Shown here: positions 17,224-25,424 of the stretch, one piece after another
Position numbering within the stretch: the stretch's first letter is position 1
Layout: every line of letters starts with the position of its first letter
Origin: Streptomyces sp. NBC_01294
GTDB taxonomy: Bacteria; Actinomycetota; Actinomycetes; Streptomycetales; Streptomycetaceae
Direction: 5' to 3'
Assembly (NCBI RefSeq): GCF_035917235.1
Contig: NZ_CP108423.1
Location: 1,984,001-2,048,000 of the forward strand
DNA: 64,000 bases
Notes under the pieces: generated by a model
Databases searched by the model: none
What the model saw: only the letters and a program-made list of their open reading frames with translations
Told to the model about the DNA's origin: nothing
Made by a program: the position numbers and the translations under genes

Positions 17224-19922
17224 TGAGGTCCTGCCTTCTGTCGCATCATCCGATCACGGTCGTGATCGCTTTCCCCTGGGTCCGCTCCGGCGCCGTCGCC
17301 GGTTTCCGCAGCCGCGCCGAGGTCTTCGCCGGTTTCCGCAGCCGCGCCCAGGCCATCGCCGTTGTCCGCAGCCGCGCCGAGGCCTTCGCCGTCCACCGTG
17401 ACACGTGCCGCGGCCCCCTCGCGGGGCACCGCGCGCAGGGTGAGCACCATGGTCAGCCCGCCGCCGGGGGTGTCCTCGGCCGCCAGGGTGCCGTCCATGG
17501 CCTCGGCGAACCCGCGGGCGACCGCGAGCCCGAGGCCCACGCCGGCCCCGCGCGGGGCGTCCCCGTGCCGCTGGAACGGGGCGAAGATCCGGTCCTTGGC
17601 CTCGTCGGGCACACCCGGCCCGCGGTCGACGACCCGTACCTCGACCCGGTCGTCGAGGAAGCTGGCCGCCACCAGCACCGGCTCCCGCGCCGGGCTGTAC
17701 TTGACGGCGTTCTCCACCACGTTGGCCACGGTCCGCTCCAGCAGCCCCGGGTCCACCGCCACCATGGGCAGCGTCTCGGACACGTCCAGCACCACACTGC
17801 CCTCGGGTACGCCGCCCAGGGCCATCGGGACCACCTCGTCGAGGTCGATCTCCCGGATCAGCGGGGTGACGGTGCCGGTCTGCAGCCGGGACATGTCGAG
17901 CAGGTTGCCCACCAGGTGGTCCAGGCGGTCGGCGCCGTCCTCGATGCCTTCGAGGAGCACGGCCCGGTCCTCCTCGGACCACTCGACGTCATCGGAGCGC
18001 AGGGAGGTCACGGACGCCTTGATGGAGGCGAGCGGCGTACGGAGATCATGGCTGACGGCGGCCAGCAGCGCGGTCCGGATCCGGTTGCCCTCGGCCATCC
18101 GGCGGGCCTCCTCGGCCTCGCCGACCAGCCGCTGGCGGTCCAGGACCACCGCCGCCTGGGCGGCGAAGGCGCCGAGCACCCGGCGGTCCTCGGCGGGCAG
18201 CACGCGCCCGGACAGGGCCAGCGCCATGTGGTCCCCGATGGGCATGTCCACATCGGCGTCCTCGGGCCGGGCGACGGGCCTCGGGCCGACGCTGCCGGCC
18301 GATTTCCAGGGCTCCACGTCGCTCGACCGCTCCAGCAGGGCGACGGACTCCATCGCGAAGGTCTCGCGCACCCGCTCCAGCAGCGCGTTCAGCGTGGTCT
18401 CGCCGCGCAGCACGCTGCCGGCCAGGAAGGAGAGGATCTCGGACTCGGCGCGCAGCCTGGCCGCCTGGTGAGTGCGCCGGGCGGCCAGGTCCACCACGGA
18501 GGCCACGGAGACGGCGACGCCGAAGAAGACGGCGATGGCGACGATGTTCCGGGGGTCGGAGACGGTGAACCGGTACAGCGGCGGAGCGAAGTAGTAGTTC
18601 AGCAGCAGCGAGCCGACGGCGGCCGAGGCCAGGGCCGGCCAGAGCCCGCCGAGCAGCGCCGCCGCCACCGTCAGCGCCAGGAAGAGCAGCATGTCGTTGG
18701 CGAGCCCGGGGTCCGCGGAGATGTGCGTGAGCAGCAGGCACAGCAGCAGCGGGAAGATCACCCCCACCACCCAGCCGGCGAGGATCCGGTTGCGCCCGAG
18801 CCGGGCGGCCGAGCGGACCACGGGCAGGCCGCGCCCCTTGGCGACCTCCTCGTGCGTGACGATGTGCACGTCGAGGTCGGGCCCCGAGTCGCGGGCCACG
18901 CTCGCGCCGACGCCGGGCCCGAACACGTACTGCCACGAGCGGCGGCGGCTGGAGCCGAGCACGATCTGGGTGGCGTTGACCCCGCGCGCGAAGGCGAGCA
19001 GCGCGTCGGGGACGTTGTCGCCGATCACATGGTGAAACGTTCCGCCCAGGTCTTCGACCAGGGTCCGCTGGACCGCCAGCTCCTTGGGCGAGGCCGCGGT
19101 CAGGCCGTCGCTGCGGGCGATGTAGACGGCCAGGATCTCGCTGCCCGAGCCCTTGGCCGCCACCCGTGAGGCACGCCGGATGAGCGTGCGCCCCTCGGGC
19201 CCGCCGGTGAGCCCGACGACGATCCGCTCCCGCGCCTGCCAGGTCGAGCGGATGTCGTGCTCGCCCCGGTACTGCTGGAGGTACTCGTCCGCCCGGTCGG
19301 CCACCCACAGCAGCGCGAGCTCGCGCAGGGCGGTGAGGTTGCCCGGCCGGAAGTAGTTGGACAGGGCCGCGTCGACCTTCTCGGGCTTGTATATGTTCCC
19401 GTGCGCCATCCGCCGGCGCAGCGCCTGCGGGGACATGTCGACCAGCTCGACCTGGTCGGCCCGGCGGACCACCTCGTCCGGCACGGTCTCCCGCTGCCGC
19501 ACCCCGGTGATCGACTCGACCACGTCGCCGAGCGACTCCAGGTGCTGGATGTTCACCGTGGACACGACGTCGATGCCGGCCCGCAGCAGCTCCTCCACGT
19601 CCTGCCAGCGCTTGGCGTTGCGCGAGCCGGGCACGTTGGTGTGCGCGAGCTCGTCCACGAGCGCGATCGCGGGCCGGCGGGCGAGGACCGCGTCCACGTC
19701 CATCTCGGTGAAGGAGGCCCCGCGGTACGTCAGCGCCGTGCGCTCCACCTGTTCGAGGCCGTGGAGCATGACCTCCGTACGCGGCCGCCCGTGGTGCTCG
19801 ACGAAGCCGACGACGCAGTCCGCGCCCCGCTCCACCCTGCGATGACCCTCGGAGAGCATCGCGTAGGTCTTGCCCACACCGGGTGCCGCGCCGAGATAGA
19901 TCCTGAGCTTGCCGCGTCCCAT
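17220..19922 (-). CDS. kdpD: KdpD-type sensor histidine kinase
   Basis: About 900 residues with the full KdpD layout. The N-terminal KdpD domain has Walker A GAAPGVGKT near residues 11-19. A universal-stress-like domain follows, then four membrane helices (DUF4118) around 400-490, a GAF-like region, the H-box AAVSHDLRTPLAS, and the ATPase boxes N (NVVENAVKYSP) and G (GVGLGLAVARG). The start MGRGKLRIYLG at 19922 matches the family; in-frame ATG at 19931 and 19949 are alternatives. The C-terminus carries a repeated decapeptide (LGAAAETG type) encoded by three 30-bp units at 17301-17390 and then a charged tail. That extension is unlike standard KdpD and is probably a flexible linker to nothing known. 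Confidence 0.92.
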   Translation of the reverse strand: MGRGKLRIYLGAAPGVGKTYAMLSEGHRRVERGADCVVGFVEHHGRPRTEVMLHGLEQVERTALTYRGASFTEMDVDAVLARRPAIALVDELAHTNVPGSRNAKRWQDVEELLRAGIDVVSTVNIQHLESLGDVVESITGVRQRETVPDEVVRRADQVELVDMSPQALRRRMAHGNIYKPEKVDAALSNYFRPGNLTALRELALLWVADRADEYLQQYRGEHDIRSTWQARERIVVGLTGGPEGRTLIRRASRVAAKGSGSEILAVYIARSDGLTAASPKELAVQRTLVEDLGGTFHHVIGDNVPDALLAFARGVNATQIVLGSSRRRSWQYVFGPGVGASVARDSGPDLDVHIVTHEEVAKGRGLPVVRSAARLGRNRILAGWVVGVIFPLLLCLLLTHISADPGLANDMLLFLALTVAAALLGGLWPALASAAVGSLLLNYYFAPPLYRFTVSDPRNIVAIAVFFGVAVSVASVVDLAARRTHQAARLRAESEILSFLAGSVLRGETTLNALLERVRETFAMESVALLERSSDVEPWKSAGSVGPRPVARPEDADVDMPIGDHMALALSGRVLPAEDRRVLGAFAAQAAVVLDRQRLVGEAEEARRMAEGNRIRTALLAAVSHDLRTPLASIKASVTSLRSDDVEWSEEDRAVLLEGIEDGADRLDHLVGNLLDMSRLQTGTVTPLIREIDLDEVVPMALGGVPEGSVVLDVSETLPMVAVDPGLLERTVANVVENAVKYSPAREPVLVAASFLDDRVEVRVVDRGPGVPDEAKDRIFAPFQRHGDAPRGAGVGLGLAVARGFAEAMDGTLAAEDTPGGGLTMVLTLRAVPREGAAARVTVDGEGLGAAADNGDGLGAAAETGEDLGAAAETGDGAGADPGESDHDRDRMMRQKAGPQ
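17301..17390. repeat. Three 30-bp tandem repeats in the kdpD 3' end
   Basis: Units 17301-17330, 17331-17360 and 17361-17390 share the pattern G(G/T)T-TCCGCAGCCGCGCC with few differences. They encode successive Gly-Leu-Gly-Ala-Ala-Ala decapeptides. Copy number may vary by slippage. Confidence 0.75.
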
Positions 19923-19979
19923 GTGCCCCATTCTCGGGGACGTCCACACCGCGCACGCACCGATCGGTGCCCCGCGGCC

Positions 19980-20001
19980 GATCCCTGACGGATCCCTGAC
20001 G
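19980..20001. repeat. Direct repeat GATCCCTGACG x2 upstream of kdpD
   Basis: Two adjacent 11-bp copies (19980-19990, 19991-20001), about 58 bp upstream of the kdpD start. An 11-bp period fits one turn of DNA. It could be a regulator site (KdpE autoregulation is only a guess). Confidence 0.45.
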
Positions 20002-20012
20002 CGGTGCGCGAA

Positions 20013-20054
20013 GGCCGGTGGGCCCTACCCCCGAAGGAGTAGGGCCCACCGGCC
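20013..20054. terminator. Hairpin terminator of the dut-DUF3710 unit
   Basis: A perfect 16-bp stem (20013-20028 with 20039-20054, core GGTGGGCCCTAC) and a 10-nt loop. It lies 41 bp past the DUF3710 stop and before kdpD, so it isolates kdpDE from upstream transcription. Confidence 0.8.
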
Positions 20055-20095
20055 GGAACATGACGCGGCCTCCTGTGCGCGAGGCCCGTCCGAGG

Positions 20096-20884
20096 TCAGC
20101 GGACCTCGGTGATCTCCGGGCCGCGCTCCAGCTGGCCCATGCCCCCGCCGAAGCGGGAGCCTTCCTGCTCCTCCGTCGTCTGCACGCCGTCCGGCACCAT
20201 CTGGGCGTCGTTCGGCAGCTTCAGGACGATCGGGTCGCGGGGCGCCATCGGGCCGTCGCCGCGGACGACGACGGTGTCCCGGAAGATCTGCTCCAGCACG
20301 CCCGCCGACTCGGGGCGCACCGCGCCCTGGCCGGAGATGACGCCGCGCAGGAACCAGCGCGGGCCGTCGACGCCGACGAAGCGGACCAGCTGGGCGCCGG
20401 TCTGCCCGTCCGGGAGCGGTACGGGCACCTGGGCTCGCAGCTCCCAGCCCAGGGAGCCCTGGGCCTCGTCGATGATGCCGCCCTGCTGGGTAATGCCCGA
20501 GGCGATCTCCTCGCGGACCTCGCCCCAGATGCCTTCCTTCCTGGGTGCCGCGAAGGCCTGCAGCTGCACGGCGCTGTCGCCCAGCACCACGGTCGCGGCG
20601 ACGATCGCGTCACCGGCGACCTCGACGCGCAGTTCCATGCCCTCGACACCGGGTACGAGGATGCCGCCCAGGTCGACCCGGCCGTCGGCCGGGTCCCCGA
20701 GCACCTCGGAGACGTCCCACGGGCCGTCGGGCCGCGGGGCCGGCGGCAGGTTCACCCTGCGCGGCGCGACGGCGTCGTCCTGCTCGCCCGCGTCGTCCTG
20801 CTCATCCGAGCCGACGCCGTCCACGACCTGCTCGGCCGCGCCGCCGTCCTTGGCGGAGTCGTTCTTCTTGCGACGTCCGAACAC
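20096..20884 (-). CDS. DUF3710 protein
   Basis: 262 residues. An acidic low-complexity N-terminus follows MFGRRKKND. Then comes the family core: GPWDVSE, VDLGGILVPGVEGMELRVE, LQAFAAPRKEGIWGEVREEIASG, VDGPRWFLRGVISG and a C-terminal IVLKLP. DUF3710 is an actinobacterial family next to dut with no established biochemical role. The GTG start at 20884 is 1 bp after the dut stop, so the two are co-transcribed and end at the 20013-20054 hairpin. There is no signal peptide or membrane helix. Confidence 0.88.
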   Translation of the reverse strand: MFGRRKKNDSAKDGGAAEQVVDGVGSDEQDDAGEQDDAVAPRRVNLPPAPRPDGPWDVSEVLGDPADGRVDLGGILVPGVEGMELRVEVAGDAIVAATVVLGDSAVQLQAFAAPRKEGIWGEVREEIASGITQQGGIIDEAQGSLGWELRAQVPVPLPDGQTGAQLVRFVGVDGPRWFLRGVISGQGAVRPESAGVLEQIFRDTVVVRGDGPMAPRDPIVLKLPNDAQMVPDGVQTTEEQEGSRFGGGMGQLERGPEITEVR

Positions 20885-20885
20885 G

Positions 20886-21431
20886 TCACTGTCCTTCCCG
20901 GTCGGTTACGACCGAAGCGTAGCCATTCCCACCCTGCTGACCAGCCCCGGATCCGGCCACGGCCGCATGACCGCCGGTGGAGCCGAAACCCCCCTCGGCC
21001 CGGGCCGAGCCGGGAAGTTCCGCCACCTCGTGGAAGCGCACCTTCTCGACCCGCTGGACAACCAGCTGGGCAATGCGGTCGAAACGCTCGAACCGGACGC
21101 TCTCGCGAGGGTCGAGATTGACCACGATCACCTTGATCTCCCCACGGTACCCGGCATCCACCGTCCCCGGGGCATTCACGAGGGCGAGCCCGCAGCGTGC
21201 GGCCAGGCCCGATCGCGGGTGCACGAAGGCCGCGTACCCGTCGGGCAGGGCGATCGACACCCCGGTGGGCAGCACGGTGCGCTCGCCGGGAGCCAGCTCG
21301 GCGGCCTGGGTGGTCACCAGGTCGCAGCCGGCGTCGCCGGGGTGCCCGTACGCCGGGATGGGGACCTCCGGGTCGACGCGGCGGATCAGCACGTCGACGT
21401 CGTGGCGGGGTCCGTGGTCGTTCAGGGACAT
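20886..21431 (-). CDS. dut: dUTP diphosphatase
   Basis: 181 residues of trimeric dUTPase, which hydrolyses dUTP to dUMP and pyrophosphate, keeping uracil out of DNA and supplying dTMP synthesis. All five motifs are present in order: PGDAGCDL, PRSGLA, GTVDAGYRGEI, RIAQLVV and the mobile C-terminal GGFGSTGG near residue 148. The extra Gly/Ala tail of about 30 residues is longer than usual. The ATG shares a base with the stop of the upstream thioesterase gene (TGATG). It is followed after 1 bp by DUF3710. Confidence 0.96.
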   Translation of the reverse strand: MSLNDHGPRHDVDVLIRRVDPEVPIPAYGHPGDAGCDLVTTQAAELAPGERTVLPTGVSIALPDGYAAFVHPRSGLAARCGLALVNAPGTVDAGYRGEIKVIVVNLDPRESVRFERFDRIAQLVVQRVEKVRFHEVAELPGSARAEGGFGSTGGHAAVAGSGAGQQGGNGYASVVTDREGQ

Positions 21432-22015
21432 CAGGGATTCACCTCGAAGGCGCGTGCGCGCCTGGCCTGGTCCGGGTCGGCCATCGCCGCCCGGATCTCC
21501 TCGGGCCGTCCGTTGTCGATGAAGTGGTCGACCTTCACCTCGATGAAGAGGGCGTCGGCACGTACGGCGACCGGGCCCTGCGGACCGCCTATCCGGCCGA
21601 CGGCGCTGCAGTAGATCTTCCGGCCGGCGACGGCGGTGACCTCGGCCTCCAGGGACAGCACCGTGCCCACCGGCACGGGCCGCACGAAGTCGGTCTCCAG
21701 CCGCCCCGTCACGGCGATGACGCGCAGCAGCCAGTTCAGGGAACCCAGCGTCTCGTCGAGCGCGGTGGCGAGCACCCCTCCGTGGGCGAGCCCGGGGGCA
21801 CCCTGGTGCGCCGCCTTGACGGTGAACTCGGCGGTGATGCTCACGCCCTCGCCCGCGCGGGCCTCCAGATGGAGTCCGTGCGGCTGCCCCCCGCCGCAGC
21901 CGAAGCAGTGCTCGTAGTGCGCTCCGAGCAGCTCACCGGGCGCCGGCGCGTCGGGGTGCCGGACCGGTGCCGTGGCATCGGCCGGGGGCGTCAACGCTGT
22001 GTTTCGTCCACTCAC
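21431..22015 (-). CDS. PaaI/hotdog-fold thioesterase
   Basis: 194 residues starting at GTG 22015 (SGRNTALTPP). CFGCGGGQPHGLHL opens a hotdog domain, followed by HQGAPGLAHGGVLATALDETLG (the HGG helix typical of acyl-CoA thioesterases) and TDFVRPVPVGTVL. The protein probably hydrolyses an acyl-CoA or acyl carrier thioester; the substrate cannot be inferred. The CFGCG cysteines are common in actinobacterial members. The stop shares one base with the dut start, so the order thioesterase-dut-DUF3710 is one operon. Confidence 0.85.
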   Translation of the reverse strand: MSGRNTALTPPADATAPVRHPDAPAPGELLGAHYEHCFGCGGGQPHGLHLEARAGEGVSITAEFTVKAAHQGAPGLAHGGVLATALDETLGSLNWLLRVIAVTGRLETDFVRPVPVGTVLSLEAEVTAVAGRKIYCSAVGRIGGPQGPVAVRADALFIEVKVDHFIDNGRPEEIRAAMADPDQARRARAFEVNP

Positions 22016-22073
22016 AGCCGCAGACCTTACCCGCGCGGCTACCCGCCGGTCGCCTCGTGGCAGGCTAGGGCCC

Positions 22074-22538
22074 ATGCAGCTCTCCACCGCGCACCACGAC
22101 GAACGCCTGACCGCCCCCCGCTCCTGGTGGGCCATCGCCGTACTGATCGGCCTCGCGTGCGCGTTGATGCTGCTGCCGCTGGGCACGCTGCCGCTGCTGG
22201 CCGGCCTGGTCGGCGGCACCGCGCTGTCCGGGCTGCTGGTGAGCTCGTACGGCTCCGCACGCGTGCGCGTGGTGAACGGGGCCCTGGCGGCCGGGGACGC
22301 ACGGATCCCGGTGACGGCCCTGGGCGAGCCCGAGATCCTGGACGCCGAGGAGTCGCGCGCCTGGCGCACGTACAAGGCGGACACCCGCGCGTTCATGCTG
22401 ATGCGCAGCTACGTGCCGACGGCGGTCCGCATCGAGATCACCGACCCCGCCGACCCGACCCCGTACGTCTACGTCTCCACCCGCGAGCCGCAGGCCCTGG
22501 TCGCGGCCCTGAGCGCCGCACGGACCCAGGCGGCCTGA
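22074..22538 (+). CDS. DUF3093 membrane protein
   Basis: 154 residues starting MQLSTAHHDERLTAPRSWW. Two adjacent hydrophobic helices (WAIAVLIGLACALMLLPLG and LLAGLVGGTALSGLLV) are followed by a small beta-rich cytosolic domain (VRVVNGALAAGDARIPV, RAFMLMRSYVPTAV, YVYVSTREPQALV). This matches the actinobacterial DUF3093 family, a PH-like membrane-associated domain of unknown function. It diverges from the thioesterase-dut operon and converges on the next gene. Confidence 0.85.
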   Translation: MQLSTAHHDERLTAPRSWWAIAVLIGLACALMLLPLGTLPLLAGLVGGTALSGLLVSSYGSARVRVVNGALAAGDARIPVTALGEPEILDAEESRAWRTYKADTRAFMLMRSYVPTAVRIEITDPADPTPYVYVSTREPQALVAALSAARTQAA

Positions 22539-22564
22539 CGGTCCGGTCCGATCCGGTCCCGGGC

Positions 22565-23485
22565 TTACGTCCGGGGACCCTCGAGTGCGACCCTGGTGGC
22601 CTCGGGAAGGGGCTGGACGGGCCGCTCCAGGGGCGGCAGCGTGCGCAGGGCGTCCCAGGCCACCGCTCGCCCGCGCAGGTCGCCACGGACCTTCTCGGCG
22701 AGTTTCCGGGTGTCGCGCCGGTTCATGACCGCGCCGATGGCGGCGCCCACCATGAAGGGCATGACGTTGGGCAGGCTGCGGATCATCCGCTTCATGATCT
22801 GCTGGCGCAGTTCGCGCTTCATCTGACCGCCGAGCGCCACGTTCAGCGTCGTCGGCTTGGTGAGGTCGACCCCGCGCTCCTCCGTCCACGCGGTCAGGTA
22901 GGCGAAGCTGCGCTCCCGGAGGGTGCCGGGCGGCCGCTGGCCGTAGACCTCGTGGAGCTCGGCGATGAGCTTCAGCTCGATCGCCGCGACGCTGGTGATC
23001 TCCGCCGCCAGTTCCGCCGGCATCGCGGGCGGGACGGGCAGCATGGCCGCGGCGCCGATGCCCGCGCCGACGGTCGACGTGGCGGTGGCGGCGCCCGAGA
23101 TCAGCTTGTCGGCAAGCTGATCGGGGCCGAGTCCCGGGAACTGCGCGCGCAGTGCCGCGAGGTCCCGGACGGGAACGCGCGGTGCGTTCTCGATGATCCT
23201 GTCGGTGACGTACTGGGCGGCGTCCCTGACACTTTCGCCGCCCTTGCGCACACCGTTCCTGACGGCTTGCATCCGACGAGCCCCGGACCGCTGCCGGGAT
23301 CCCTCGTCGGGCTCTGTGGCCGACGGCACCGCTGGGGCGGTACCGGAGGGCACGGCGATCCCCGCACTGGCGGAGCCGCCGGGAGCTTCCGGACCCGTTT
23401 CCGGGGCCGGGAGTGCCACCTGCGTCTCCGCCGGATCACCTGTTTTCCGGAAGCGGCGCTTCCGAAAGGGGGTGGAGCCAGCCAC
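22565..23485 (-). CDS. Conserved hypothetical protein, possibly EcsC-like
   Basis: 306 residues. A 75-residue polar N-terminus is followed by an alpha-helical core: AQYVTDRIIENAPRVPVRDLAALR, a Gly/Ala-rich hydrophobic stretch (SGAATATSTVGAGIGAAAMLPVPPAMPAEL), IAELHEVYGQRPPG and a second hydrophobic helix (NVMPFMVGAAIGAVMNRRDTRKL). The amphipathic Gly-rich pattern with an acidic 'AELHEVYG' recalls EcsC-family membrane-associated proteins, but I cannot confirm it. It starts 12 bp after the DUF4193 stop and is probably co-transcribed. Confidence 0.6.
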   Translation of the reverse strand: MAGSTPFRKRRFRKTGDPAETQVALPAPETGPEAPGGSASAGIAVPSGTAPAVPSATEPDEGSRQRSGARRMQAVRNGVRKGGESVRDAAQYVTDRIIENAPRVPVRDLAALRAQFPGLGPDQLADKLISGAATATSTVGAGIGAAAMLPVPPAMPAELAAEITSVAAIELKLIAELHEVYGQRPPGTLRERSFAYLTAWTEERGVDLTKPTTLNVALGGQMKRELRQQIMKRMIRSLPNVMPFMVGAAIGAVMNRRDTRKLAEKVRGDLRGRAVAWDALRTLPPLERPVQPLPEATRVALEGPRT

Positions 23486-23497
23486 GGCCGACGCCTC

Positions 23498-23794
23498 TCA
23501 GTCGCAGTCGCGACAGATCGGCTGACCGTTCTTCTCACGTGCCAGCTGGCTGCGGTGGTGCACCAGGAAGCAGCTCATGCAGGTGAACTCATCGGCCTGC
23601 TTGGGCAGGACCCGGACGGCCAGCTCCTCATTGGAGAGGTCCGCACCGGGAAGCTCCAGGCTCTCGGCCGAGTCGAATTCGTCCATGTCGACGGACGAGG
23701 ACGACTTCTCGTTGCGTCGAGCCTTGAGCTCCTCGATGCTGTCGTTGTCGACGTCGTCGTCGGTCTTGCGCGGGGTGTCGTAGTCCGTTGCCAT
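23498..23794 (-). CDS. DUF4193 small acidic zinc-ribbon-like protein
   Basis: 98 residues. The acidic N-terminal half (DDDVDNDSIEELKARRNEK) leads to a C-terminal ribbon, FTCMSCFLVHHRSQLA then PICRDCD, in which four cysteines can form a C2C2 metal site. This matches the highly conserved actinobacterial DUF4193 family, often near dut. The function is unknown; size and charge suggest a small regulatory or RNA-polymerase-associated protein, but that is only a guess. It has its own upstream region of 380 bp. Confidence 0.9.
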   Translation of the reverse strand: MATDYDTPRKTDDDVDNDSIEELKARRNEKSSSSVDMDEFDSAESLELPGADLSNEELAVRVLPKQADEFTCMSCFLVHHRSQLAREKNGQPICRDCD

Positions 23795-24176
23795 TGTTCG
23801 CTCTCCCCCTCTGGGTGTTAGCGGTGTCTCAGCGCACGTAACGCACGAGAGGCCGGACTTGTGCCCGACCTGAGGCGGAGATTTTGCCTCACATCAAGGT
23901 CTGTTACTCAATCGACACCCAGCCGCCCACCTGAAGGGGCGATTGGCTGGGATGACGACCGGGACCGTACACGGTCCGGGGGCCGTCTTGCACAAACGCC
24001 ACCCCGTGTATTTCCCGCCATTCGGGAGGCCGGAAACCCGGACTTCCCGGGCGTTCCGGCCGCCCCGGGGTCACAGAACGCACATGGCCCGACACTCGCC
24101 ACTGTGATCGATCACACAGGACCGATTGTTTTCACAAGACAAGGATTCAGCCAACAGCGAACACGGGGTGGGGGTC
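23795..24176. other. Gene-free interval between DUF4193 and cutS
   Basis: 382 bp with no supportable ORF. It must contain the promoter of the DUF4193 operon. Inverted repeats include GGACCGT/ACGGTCC at 23962-23977 (2-nt loop) and CCCAGCC/GGCTGGG around 23918-23950. One may terminate the cutRS transcript. Confidence 0.5.
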
Positions 24177-25424
24177 TCACATGGGAAGAGTGACACGCAT
24201 CACGAGGCCACCGCCTTCCCGGGGCATCGCCTGGATCCTGCCACCGTGTGCGCGCGCCACGGAGCGCGCGATGGACAGACCCAGCCCGACACCCTTGTCG
24301 CTGCCCGTGCGCTCCGTACGCAGCCGTCTGAAGGGCTCGAAGAGGTTGTCCACCTCGTACGCGGGAACCACGGGACCTGTGTTCGATACCAGCAGGACCG
24401 CCTGACCGTGCTGGGCCTCGGCGGTGACCTCCACCCAGCCGCCCTCCGGCACGTTGTACCGTACGGCGTTCTGCACCAGGTTGAGGGCGATCCGCTCCAG
24501 CAGGACCCCGTTGCCCTGGACGACGGCGAGCGCGCGCTCGCCGCGGATCTCGACGCCCTTCGCCTCCGCCTCGCCCCGCACCTGGTCGACGGCGCGCGAG
24601 GCGACCTCCGCCAGGTCGACGGGCTTGCGCTCGACGATCTGGTTCTCGCTGCGGGCGAGCAGCAGCAGGCCCTCGACCAGCTGCTCGCTGCGCTCGTTGG
24701 TGGCCAGCAGGGTCTTTCCGAGCTGCTGGAGCTCGACCGGGGCCCCGGGGTCGGAGAGGTGGACCTCCAGCAGGGTCCGGTTGATCGCGAGCGGCGTCCG
24801 CAGCTCGTGCGAGGCGTTCGCCACGAACCGCTGCTGGGCCGTGAAGGCCCGCTCCAGCCGGTCGAGCATCTCGTCGAAGGTGTCGGCGAGCTCCTTGAGC
24901 TCGTCGTCCGGCCCGTCCAGCTCGATCCGCCGGGTCAGGTCGGTGCCGACCACCCGGCGGGCGGTCCGGGTGATCTTGCCGAGCGGCGAGAGCACCCGGC
25001 CGGCCATCGCGTAGCCGAAGGCGAAGGCGATGATGCTCAGCCCCAGCAGGGCCATCAGGGAACGGCTCAGCAGGTCGTCCAGGGCGTGCCTGCGCTGTTC
25101 GAGGATGCACTGGCCGATCGCGGCGTTGAACTGATCGGGGGTCAGTTCGCCCACCACGCCCGGGCAGGAACTGCTGGTGACCTTCACCTGGCCGCCGACG
25201 ATGGTGAACGGGAGGGCGTTGCCCTGCCGCAGGGCCTGCGCCGCCAGCAGGTAGATGATCGACAGCAGCAGGATGCCCGCGATCAGGAACATCCCGCCGT
25301 AGAGCAGCGTGAGGCGTATCCGGATGGTCGGCCGCAGCCACGGGAAGGGACCCTCGGGCTCGCCGGGGTCCCACGTCGGTTTCGGTGGCACCGCCGGTGG
25401 CGCCGGACTGCTTGCCACGCGCAT
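24177..25424 (-). CDS. cutS: CutS sensor histidine kinase
   Basis: 415 residues: Pro-rich N-terminus, helix at about 38-62, an extracytoplasmic loop of about 55 residues, a second helix at 120-140, HAMP, H-box with His206 (ANASHELRTPLA), and N and G boxes (NLVQNAVRYN, GVGLGLSIARS). The loop contains exactly two cysteines, Cys87 and Cys106. CutS of Streptomyces is reported to use such a pair to sense the redox or disulfide state outside the membrane and to control secretion-stress responses. The ATG shares its A with the cutR stop (TGATG). Assignment as CutS rests on architecture, the Cys pair and the neighbouring dut/DUF4193 block. Confidence 0.85.
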   Translation of the reverse strand: MRVASSPAPPAVPPKPTWDPGEPEGPFPWLRPTIRIRLTLLYGGMFLIAGILLLSIIYLLAAQALRQGNALPFTIVGGQVKVTSSSCPGVVGELTPDQFNAAIGQCILEQRRHALDDLLSRSLMALLGLSIIAFAFGYAMAGRVLSPLGKITRTARRVVGTDLTRRIELDGPDDELKELADTFDEMLDRLERAFTAQQRFVANASHELRTPLAINRTLLEVHLSDPGAPVELQQLGKTLLATNERSEQLVEGLLLLARSENQIVERKPVDLAEVASRAVDQVRGEAEAKGVEIRGERALAVVQGNGVLLERIALNLVQNAVRYNVPEGGWVEVTAEAQHGQAVLLVSNTGPVVPAYEVDNLFEPFRRLRTERTGSDKGVGLGLSIARSVARAHGGRIQAMPREGGGLVMRVTLPM

